A stretch of DNA of 7,404 bases from an uncultured Clostridia bacterium (lineage in GTDB: Bacteria; Bacillota; Clostridia; TANB77; CAG-508): assembly GCA_948663505.1 (NCBI GenBank), contig CAPNAQ010000087.1, positions 1-7,404 on the forward strand, written 5' to 3'. This document shows, piece by piece, positions 1 through 5,142 of the stretch (its first letter is position 1; every line of letters begins with the position of its first letter). Both the position numbers and the translations under genes were made by a program. Below the pieces are notes generated by a model that ran no database searches, was not told the origin of the DNA, and saw nothing but the letters and a program-made list of their open reading frames with translations.

Positions 1-61
1 AAGAAATATATATCTTTTTATAATAATATATTTTGTAAAAAACTAAAACTTAAATAACATA

Positions 62-1423
62 TTACATTGTTAAAGTTCCATTTGGTGTATTAGTAATAAT
101 TAGAATATCCTCTTCTCTACCATTTTCTGTATTAATATAAACTAAAAAATCTCTATCTTCGACTTTTCCTTTAAATTCATAACATAAAATTTCAGTTTGA
201 TATTCGGTAGGAATAATAGCTAATCCTGAATACTTAATATCTAAATTTTTATTTAAGGTTTCCTTTGCTTTTTCTTCAGAAATATTAACTTTTGAAGTAT
301 CCCTTTGAGTATGATTATTAATATATCCTGTTGTTTCAATACCTAAGATCTCTCCATTATCTAAAGCAACTTTAACCTTTATTAAATCTGAATATACAAC
401 AACATTATCTTGTGTATATGCATAATTAATTGTAACTATACCATCTTGTTTAAGAAAATAAGTTTCCTTCATATTTTCAAAACCTTTTGAAGTTAAGAAA
501 TCTTTTCCTATTTTATTAGCTTCCTCTTGAGAAATTATCTCTGTATTAACATCTCTATTTGAATTCATATATATAATATGTCCACCTTTTCTTGATATAG
601 AAATATTAATATTATCTGATGTTTCTGTCTTTACTGAAAAATTATATTCTGGAATTGTTGCATTTTCAGAGTATCCCAAGCTTTGAATATCTTTAACTTT
701 ATCTTTTCCAATAAATTCAATAACTTTTTGTTTTGCAACTTCTTCATTTATATCTTCACCAGTTAGTCCCTTTTTCTCACTACTTGTTAAATGTTCTGAA
801 AATGCTCCATCATATATTAAACCTGAATATTCATGGAAATTCTCCTCTAAGCTACTAAAACCATCTAGTGAACTTGTGCTTACTTGTTGTGCCAATGCTG
901 TTGTACCTTTTTCTGTAAGCTCATTCCATTTTATTCTTCCTGAATTTATATCATCAGATAATTGATTTAATGTGTTTTGTAATTCTACACTATATTGGTG
1001 TAATTGTTTTAAATTTTTTAAATCATCTTCTGTTAAACTTTCATTATATATATTTTTTCTTGATAAAGAATAGCTGTAATCACTGACCTGGTTTAAAAAT
1101 TTTTCTGTATTTTCTAATTCTTGACTTTCAATTGGTAATTGTGCCAAATATGCTTGTGCCAAATTTGCCTCTCTCCATACACTTGTTAAAGTTTCTGCTC
1201 CATGTTCTGGTGTACTTGATATTAATGATTTAGCAAGATATGTTTCAACATTTTGAACATAATCTACTAATTCATAAAATGCCATATTATATGAATTCTC
1301 TGAAGCTTGTTTTGCCTCTTTCTGATTATTTAAAAGAACAGCTATCAAACAAGCTATTATTACTAAAAAAATAGTTATTATACTTAACATATGTGCCTTT
1401 TTTAATCTATCTATCCACCCCAT
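62..1423 (-). CDS. ypeB: Germination protein YpeB
   Basis: YpeB is the partner of the cortex-lytic enzyme SleB in endospores; in Bacillus the two depend on each other for stability and localisation in the dormant spore. The 453-residue product matches the usual family length of about 450. Residues 12-31 form one N-terminal membrane segment (MLSIITIFLVIIACLIAVLL). Residues 32-220 are a mostly helical, Gln/Glu/Leu-rich exported domain. Residues 223-445 look like three successive PepSY-type repeats, each opening with an acidic helix (for example NISEEKAKETLNK near 380-392) followed by strands. The ATG at 1423 follows a GAAGGGAAG ribosome binding site. The gene begins 27 bases after the sleB stop on the same strand, so the two are almost certainly co-transcribed. 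No convincing terminator is visible in the 61 bases after its stop. The identification rests on architecture, length and the sleB neighbour. Confidence 0.93.
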   Translation of the reverse strand: MGWIDRLKKAHMLSIITIFLVIIACLIAVLLNNQKEAKQASENSYNMAFYELVDYVQNVETYLAKSLISSTPEHGAETLTSVWREANLAQAYLAQLPIESQELENTEKFLNQVSDYSYSLSRKNIYNESLTEDDLKNLKQLHQYSVELQNTLNQLSDDINSGRIKWNELTEKGTTALAQQVSTSSLDGFSSLEENFHEYSGLIYDGAFSEHLTSSEKKGLTGEDINEEVAKQKVIEFIGKDKVKDIQSLGYSENATIPEYNFSVKTETSDNINISISRKGGHIIYMNSNRDVNTEIISQEEANKIGKDFLTSKGFENMKETYFLKQDGIVTINYAYTQDNVVVYSDLIKVKVALDNGEILGIETTGYINNHTQRDTSKVNISEEKAKETLNKNLDIKYSGLAIIPTEYQTEILCYEFKGKVEDRDFLVYINTENGREEDILIITNTPNGTLTM

Positions 1424-1450
1424 AATTTTTAACTTCCCTTCTTATATTTT

Positions 1451-1924
1451 TTATTTGCAAAACCTATGCTTTCCAATAGTTGTTACTAATGGTCTAGACC
1501 AAATCCATTTATTAGTTGCAGTATTTGGATTAAAATAATACACACAGCCACTTGTTGGATCCCAACCATTCATAGCATCTTGAGCAGCCTTATACACTGT
1601 TGACCCCTCACTAATAGGAGCATTTATTTGTCCATCTGCAACAGCTGTAAAAGCTCCTGATTGATATATTACACCTGAAATAGAATTTGGGAATCTAGAA
1701 TCTTTTACCCTATTCAAAATAACTGCCCCCACTGCAACTTGTCCTTCATATGGTTCTCCTCTAGCTTCTCCATTAATAGCCCTTGCCATGAGCTGAACAT
1801 CAGATGAAGCTGTTGTTTTTGCAATACTGATATTATTTGATTTATTGTTATCCACAAGAAATATACATATTGTGGATAATAATATTAAAAAAATTGATAT
1901 TATTATTTTACTTACTTTTTTCAC
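1451..1924 (-). CDS. sleB: Spore cortex-lytic cell wall hydrolase, SleB/CwlJ family
   Basis: This is a Hydrolase_2-family enzyme (SleB/CwlJ) that cleaves muramic-delta-lactam cortex peptidoglycan during spore germination. I place the start at the GTG at 1924, which has AAGGG seven bases upstream. A longer open frame reaches 1990 but lacks a ribosome binding site. From GTG the product has 157 residues: a Lys-rich n-region and hydrophobic signal or anchor (residues 2-24), a short linker, then the catalytic domain from about residue 41. The motif ARAINGEARGEPYEGQVAVG lies at 47-66; Glu53 is the expected catalytic acid by family analogy. GVIYQSGAFTAVADGQI (84-100) and CVYYFNP (127-133) are also family signatures. 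The N-terminal peptidoglycan-binding domain of Bacillus SleB is absent, so the architecture is the short form; CwlJ-like is the alternative name. The secretion signal and adjacent ypeB favour SleB. Confidence 0.92.
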   Translation of the reverse strand: MKKVSKIIISIFLILLSTICIFLVDNNKSNNISIAKTTASSDVQLMARAINGEARGEPYEGQVAVGAVILNRVKDSRFPNSISGVIYQSGAFTAVADGQINAPISEGSTVYKAAQDAMNGWDPTSGCVYYFNPNTATNKWIWSRPLVTTIGKHRFCK

Positions 1925-1955
1925 ATAATCACCCTTCAAAACAAATATTATTATA

Positions 1956-1985
1956 TATTTTGTATAAAAAATTGAAAAATATACC
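1956..1985 (-). promoter_or_regulatory. Candidate sigma-G (forespore) promoter for sleB-ypeB
   Basis: On the minus strand GGTATA (1985-1980) and CAAAATA (1962-1956) are separated by 17 bases. They resemble the forespore sigma-F/G elements (TGHATA and CATNNTA, from general knowledge of Bacillus) with one mismatch each. The implied start near 1949 leaves a 25-base leader before the sleB GTG. Late forespore expression is expected for sleB-ypeB. The region is so AT-rich that chance matches are easy. Confidence 0.45.
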
Positions 1986-2055
1986 ATCAAAATTTAAATT
2001 TTAAAAAAATTATTAAAAAAACTCTAATTGAAAAAAAACATCTTATATGATAAAA

Positions 2056-2121
2056 TTAAGATAGCTGTTCGAACGAAGTGAGTTACAGATATCTTATGCA
2101 GAATTTTATTAGAAATTCTGC
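2056..2121 (+). repeat. Palindromic element, version 1, with trailing hairpin
   Basis: This is the only copy in the array with complete arms. TAAGATAGCTGT (2057-2068) pairs with ACAGATATCTTA (2085-2096), 11 of 12 positions. An inner three-pair stem AAC/GTT closes the seven-base loop GAAGTGA. The 44-base element ends TTATGC at 2099 and runs into a second perfect hairpin: 9-bp arms at 2098-2106 and 2113-2121 with loop TATTAG. Units 2 and 3 keep AGCTGT and the right arm but have lost the outer left arm, so the tandem duplication joined inside the element. I see no transposase nearby, so any mobility would have to be supplied elsewhere. Confidence 0.85.
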
Positions 2122-2354
2122 AATCATTAGAAATACTATATAGTGATCCAAATAAGATAACAATACAAGTTATAAAAAATCTATAAAGTAAATTAAAAAA
2201 AGCTGTTCGAACAAAGTGAGTTACAGATATCTTATGCAGAATTTTATTAGAAATTCTGCAATCATTAGAAATACTATATAGTGATCCAAATAAGATAACA
2301 ATACAAGTTATAAAAAATCTATAAAGTAAATTAAAAAAAGCTGTTCGAACAAAG

Positions 2355-2398
2355 TTAAGTTAGTTGTGAGAGCAAAGCGAGCTACAAACAACTTATGC
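2355..2398 (+). repeat. Palindromic element, version 2, nested in unit 3
   Basis: The 44-base element runs from TTAAGTTAGTTGT to ACAAACAACTTATGC. The arms TAAGTTAGTTGT and ACAAACAACTTA pair at 10 of 12 positions. The inner stem AGC/GCT closes the loop AAAGCGA. It has exactly the same length and plan as the element at 2056-2099 but different arm sequence. It lies inside the loop of unit 3's version-1 element, after the AAAG. The version-1 sequence resumes at GAGTTACAG after a further 16 bases (2399 to about 2414). Confidence 0.85.
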
Positions 2399-2551
2399 GA
2401 AATAGGATGAAGAAGAGTTACAGATATCTTATGCAGAATTTTATTAAAAATTCTGCAATCATTAGAAATACTATATAGTGATCCAAATAAGATAACAATA
2501 CAAGTTATAAAAAATCTATAAAGTAAATTAAAAAAAGCTGTTCGAACGAAG

Positions 2552-2595
2552 TTAAGTTAGTTGTGAGAGCAAAGCGAGCTACAAACAACTTATGC
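2552..2595 (+). repeat. Palindromic element, version 2, second copy
   Basis: This copy is identical to the element at 2355-2398 over all 44 bases. It again follows AGCTGTTCGAACGAAG directly. Here the version-1 element never resumes: after TTATGC the sequence passes straight into the leader and ribosome binding site of the glycosyltransferase gene. It would therefore lie in the 5' untranslated region of any transcript starting in the array, with a fold ending 30 bases before the ATG. Confidence 0.85.
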
Positions 2596-2625
2596 TTAAC
2601 GAAAAAAATGAAGGGAAACAAAATT

Positions 2626-3753
2626 ATGAAAAAAATAATAATATTTTATGCCTCATATGGAGGAGGACACCTAAATGCTGCTAAATCAATAAAAGAATAT
2701 ATAGAATTAAATTATAAAAATTGTCAAACAGAATTAATTGACTGTATGAAATATATAAATAAACCCATAGAAAAGTTCACAACAGTAGCATATAGAGAAA
2801 TGGCAAAAAAAGCGCCATGGGCCTGGGGAAGAATTTATTCAGATTCGCAAAAAGGTCCTTTAGCACATATCACATCAAGATCTAATAAAATATTTGCAAT
2901 AAAATTATTAAAATTACTTAGAGAAAAACAACCTGATTTAATAATTTCCACACATCCATTTGGAAGTCAAATGTGTAGTTATTTAAAAAGAAAAGGAAAA
3001 ATTCCATCTCAAATTGCAACTATTATGACAGACTTTTCACCACATGACCAATGGCTTGTTGGAAATGATTATACCGATTTTTATTTTGTTGCACATGATA
3101 AAATGAAAAATTATCTAATTTCTAAAAATATCCCTGAGACAAAAGTCTTTTCAACAGGAATACCTATTTCATCAAGATTTTTACAACCTTATAATAAAAA
3201 AGAAATTTTAAATGAATTTAATTTAGAAGAAAATAAAAAAACGATTTTATTTTTTGGTGGTGGAGAATTTGGATTAGGAAAAAATAAAACTGTTGAAATA
3301 CTTGAAACACTTGCTAAAAATTTTAAAAATATACAAGTTATAGCAATTTCTGGAAAAAACCCTAAAATGAAAGCTAGTTTTGAAAATATTGTTAAACAAT
3401 TTTCAAGAGAAGATTCTATTAAAATATTGGAATTTACAAATAAAGTTCCTGAATTAATGTGTATTTCTGATTTAGTGGTTTCTAAACCAGGTGGATTAAC
3501 AACATCTGAAAGTTTAGCTTCTAATTTACCTATGATACTTATAAATCCCATCCCTGGGCAAGAAGAAGAAAATGCTGAATTTTTAGAAAATAATGGTATT
3601 GGCATTTGGATAAAAAAACATGATTCTTCTTTAGATGTATTTAATGATATTTTCTCATCTCCTAAAAAGTTAGATGACATGAAAAAAAATACAAATATTC
3701 TTGCAAAAAAACATTCAACAGAAAATATTTGCAAAATATTGCTTGAAAATTAA
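2626..3753 (+). CDS. GT28 glycosyltransferase, MGDG synthase / UgtP-like
   Basis: This is probably a membrane-associated diacylglycerol glycosyltransferase that moves sugar from a UDP-sugar to diacylglycerol, making glycolipids and lipoteichoic acid anchors. The start is ATG 2626 with AAGGGA nine bases upstream; a frame open back to 2563 would be read out of the repeat and has no ribosome binding site. The 375 residues are close to B. subtilis UgtP (382). The N-terminal MGDG-synthase domain carries YGGGH (11-15), STHPFGS (108-114) and TDFSPHDQW (135-143). The C-terminal GT28 domain carries FFGGGEFGLG (209-218), the nucleotide-sugar loop SKPGGLTTSE (286-295) and NPIPGQEEENA (307-317). There is no signal peptide or membrane segment, as expected for a peripheral enzyme. 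Acceptor and sugar cannot be told from sequence; a MurG-like role is less likely given the MGDG-type N-terminus. It seems to be monocistronic. Confidence 0.9.
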   Translation: MKKIIIFYASYGGGHLNAAKSIKEYIELNYKNCQTELIDCMKYINKPIEKFTTVAYREMAKKAPWAWGRIYSDSQKGPLAHITSRSNKIFAIKLLKLLREKQPDLIISTHPFGSQMCSYLKRKGKIPSQIATIMTDFSPHDQWLVGNDYTDFYFVAHDKMKNYLISKNIPETKVFSTGIPISSRFLQPYNKKEILNEFNLEENKKTILFFGGGEFGLGKNKTVEILETLAKNFKNIQVIAISGKNPKMKASFENIVKQFSREDSIKILEFTNKVPELMCISDLVVSKPGGLTTSESLASNLPMILINPIPGQEEENAEFLENNGIGIWIKKHDSSLDVFNDIFSSPKKLDDMKKNTNILAKKHSTENICKILLEN

Positions 3754-3767
3754 TATATATTTTTTTA

Positions 3768-3805
3768 ACACATAAAATATTAAGAGGTATATTTTATGTG
3801 TTTTT
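3768..3805 (+). terminator. Terminator-like hairpin after the glycosyltransferase gene
   Basis: ACACATAAAATAT (3768-3780) and ATATTTTATGTGT (3789-3801) are perfect 13-bp arms around the eight-base loop TAAGAGGT, followed by a run of T to 3805. It lies 15 bases after the glycosyltransferase stop. The stem is AT-rich, so termination may be partial. The loop doubles as the ribosome binding site of the next small gene, and the 3' arm contains its ATG. Confidence 0.75.
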
Positions 3806-3954
3806 CTGATTTATCTAGTTGTAATTTAATTGGACTCGCTAGTAGTCTTGCAATAGCTATTGGAGAAGATTTATCAGCAGAAGAACTTAGTATATTATCA
3901 GCTTTTTTTACTTCATTTGCAGATAATCTTGCTATAATAGCAACAAAAAAATAA
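3796..3954 (+). CDS. Small 52-residue conserved-looking protein, possibly DUF6774
   Basis: The ATG at 3796 has AAGAGG at a good distance upstream. The frame runs 52 codons to TAA at 3952. The product has a Cys- and Ser-containing start (CFSDLSSCNLIGLASSLA), a helix of small and hydrophobic residues, the acidic turn GEDLSAEELSILSAFF, and a second helix ending in ATKK. From memory this matches a family of about 50-residue clostridial proteins of unknown function (DUF6774: Cys near the start, a DEELxLLxAxF-like centre, and a final LATIA-like helix). The family name is less certain than the gene. It has neither a signal peptide nor a clear membrane segment. It lies downstream of the glycosyltransferase on the same strand and would be reached by read-through of the hairpin or by its own promoter. 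Function unknown. Confidence 0.78.
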   Translation: MCFSDLSSCNLIGLASSLAIAIGEDLSAEELSILSAFFTSFADNLAIIATKK

Positions 3955-3998
3955 TCTAATGTCTAAAATCAAAAAACATTTGGACATTAGATTTCTCT
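3944..3998. terminator. Bidirectional terminator between the small gene and recR
   Basis: Arms 3955-3967 (TCTAATGTCTAAA) and 3979-3991 (TTTGGACATTAGA) pair over 13 positions with one G-U pair, around an 11-base loop. On the plus strand the stem is followed by TTTCTCTTC. On the minus strand it is followed by TTATTTTTTG (3954-3945), a better U-tract. It sits between convergent genes, immediately after the small gene's stop. The recR stop codon (3987-3989) lies inside one arm, so it can end both transcripts. Confidence 0.82.
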
Positions 3999-4586
3999 TC
4001 TACCTTCAAGAGCTTTTGTTAAAGTAATTTCATCTGTATATTCTAAATCTCCACCAACTGGAATACCATGAGCTATTCTAGTGACTTTTATACCTAATGG
4101 CTTTATTAATTTAGACAAATACATTGCTGTAGCTTCTCCTTCAACTCTTGGATTTGTTGCAAGAATTACCTCTTTAACTTGTCCATCCATTAACCTTGAT
4201 AATAATTCTTTTATTTTTATATCATCTGGTCCTATTCCATTCATTGGAGAAATTGATCCATGTAAAACATGATAAACTCCTTTAAATTCATGTGTTTTTT
4301 CCATTGCAATTATATCTCTTACATCTTCAACTACACAAATTGATGTCTGTTCTCTTTTTGGACTTGAACATATCGGACAAGGATCAGTATCTGATATATT
4401 ATAACATTTACTACAATATTTTAAATTTTGTTTTGCGTCTGTTATTGATTTTATAAATTCATTTGTTTCTTGCTCTGAACAATTCAATATATAAAAAGCT
4501 AACCTAGCAGCTGTTTTATGACCTATGCTAGGTAGCTTTTCAAAACTTTCTATTAATTTTTCAATTGATGGTGAATATAATGACAT
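3987..4586 (-). CDS. recR: Recombination mediator protein RecR
   Basis: RecR works with RecO (and RecF) to load RecA onto SSB-coated single-stranded DNA at gaps and stalled forks. The 199 residues match the family length of about 198. In order: a helix-hairpin-helix DNA-binding segment, LPSIGHKTAARLAF (18-31); a four-cysteine zinc finger, Cys58, Cys61, Cys70 and Cys73; a Toprim domain from CVVEDVRDI (84-92) through ATNPRVEGEATA; and the terminal Walker-like motif GIPVGGDLEYTDEITL. The ATG at 4586 has AAGGAG eight bases upstream. It is the last gene of the dnaX-ybaB-recR order common in Firmicutes. A short gap of 59 bases separates it from ybaB and no terminator is seen there. Confidence 0.97.
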   Translation of the reverse strand: MSLYSPSIEKLIESFEKLPSIGHKTAARLAFYILNCSEQETNEFIKSITDAKQNLKYCSKCYNISDTDPCPICSSPKREQTSICVVEDVRDIIAMEKTHEFKGVYHVLHGSISPMNGIGPDDIKIKELLSRLMDGQVKEVILATNPRVEGEATAMYLSKLIKPLGIKVTRIAHGIPVGGDLEYTDEITLTKALEGRREI

Positions 4587-4645
4587 TTTATTTCTCCTTG
4601 TGATCTTTTCTATATGCTTTTAAGTTGTATATTTTTTAGTCTTTT

Positions 4646-4990
4646 TTACATAATTCCTGGTATATTAAATTTCCCAAGTTCTTGATTTTGAGCACTATCT
4701 ACTTTTCTTAATGCTTCATTTACACATGTTAAGATTAGATCTTCTAACATTTCTACATCTTCAGGGTCAACTACATCTGGTTTTATTTTTATTTCTTTAA
4801 TAACTTTTTCTCCTGTTACTTTTACACTTATAGCTCCACCGCCAGCTGTTGCGTCAAATTCTTTTATTGCTAATTCCTCTTGTGACTTTTGCATTTCTGC
4901 TTGCATTTTTTTTGCTTCCTTCATTAAGTTACCTATATTCATTCCGCCAAATCCTCCCATTCCACCTGGGAAACCTCCTCTTTTTGCCAT
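4646..4990 (-). CDS. YbaB/EbfC family nucleoid-associated protein
   Basis: This is a small dimeric DNA-binding protein that coats the nucleoid and is regularly encoded between dnaX and recR. The start is the ATG at 4990 with AGAGAGG eight bases upstream, giving 114 residues, near the usual 100-115. The N-terminus is Gly/Met-rich (GGFPGGMGGFGGMNIGNLM), followed by the coiled amphipathic helix KEAKKMQAEMQKSQEELA, the strands around GGGAISVKVTGEKVIKEIKI, and a C-terminal helix pair ending GKFNIPGIM. A frame open back to 5050 is read out of a palindromic repeat and should not be taken as the N-terminus. Confidence 0.95.
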   Translation of the reverse strand: MAKRGGFPGGMGGFGGMNIGNLMKEAKKMQAEMQKSQEELAIKEFDATAGGGAISVKVTGEKVIKEIKIKPDVVDPEDVEMLEDLILTCVNEALRKVDSAQNQELGKFNIPGIM

Positions 4991-5026
4991 TTTTAATTCC
5001 TCTCTTTCTATTATAATTACTGTTAT

Positions 5027-5139
5027 AGAATTTCTAATGAAATTCTGCATAAGATACTGTGACTAATCTTCTTTCATTGTCAAAATTTATATCTAGTTCT
5101 CTTGGAACTAACTTTACTTCATGCAAACAGCTATCTTAA
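5027..5139 (-). repeat. Palindromic element copy between dnaX and ybaB
   Basis: Read on the minus strand, it starts TTAAGATAGCTGT (5139-5127), exactly as the first array copy. It ends with the right arm ACAGTATCTTATGC (5060-5047) followed by a perfect 8-bp hairpin, AGAATTTC and GAAATTCT (5046-5039 and 5034-5027). The loop is about 55 bases longer than in the 44-base form. The extra sequence begins after GAAG and includes a six-pair hairpin, TAGTTC / GAACTA. The element starts three bases past the dnaX stop and ends before the ybaB ribosome binding site, so it fills the gap in the operon. Confidence 0.85.
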
Positions 5140-5142
5140 TAT

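Larger units (their letters stand above)
2055..2595 (+). repeat. Tandem array of 138-bp palindrome-bearing units
   Basis: Nearly the whole 700-base gap between the divergent sleB and glycosyltransferase genes is repeats. Units begin at AGCTGTTCGAAC: 2063-2200 and 2201-2338 are both 138 bases and differ at only one base. The third, 2339-2535, is the same unit with a 59-base insertion and one substitution in the remainder. The fourth, 2536-2595, is cut short 30 bases before the glycosyltransferase ATG. Each full unit contains a palindromic element, then a hairpin with 9-bp arms GCAGAATTT and AAATTCTGC, then about 80 AT-rich bases. The gap has no gene: the only frames are closed 15-30-residue peptides within the repeats. 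1991-2054 is plain AT-rich sequence. It is not a CRISPR array, as there are no unique spacers. Confidence 0.95.

Noticed and set aside
1..61. Terminator after ypeB
   Set aside because: There are T-runs on the minus strand but no inverted repeat that I can support.
2068..2075. tRNA T-arm fragment (GTTCGAAC), possible attachment site
   Set aside because: Only the short palindromic match is present; there is no acceptor stem, anticodon arm or CCA end around it.
2096..2143. A 15-codon frame (MQNFIRNSAIIRNTI) repeated in each array unit
   Set aside because: It is the translation of the palindrome GCAGAATTT...AAATTCTGC and has no ribosome binding site; its identity between units reflects DNA duplication, not protein conservation.
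2355..2398. Integron attC-like site (GTTAGTT ... AACAAC ends)
   Set aside because: The ends resemble core sites only loosely, there are no cassettes or integrase, and the pairing plan is shared with version 1, which lacks GTTA-type ends.
2055..2595. CRISPR array
   Set aside because: The repeat unit is 138 bases with no unique spacers between copies, and no cas gene is present.
3189..3734. Open frame of 181 codons on the minus strand
   Set aside because: It lies wholly opposite the glycosyltransferase gene, has no homology-like motifs, and reads as the antisense of conserved GT28 motifs.
4081..4272. Plus-strand frame of 63 codons
   Set aside because: It is antisense to the recR Toprim domain.
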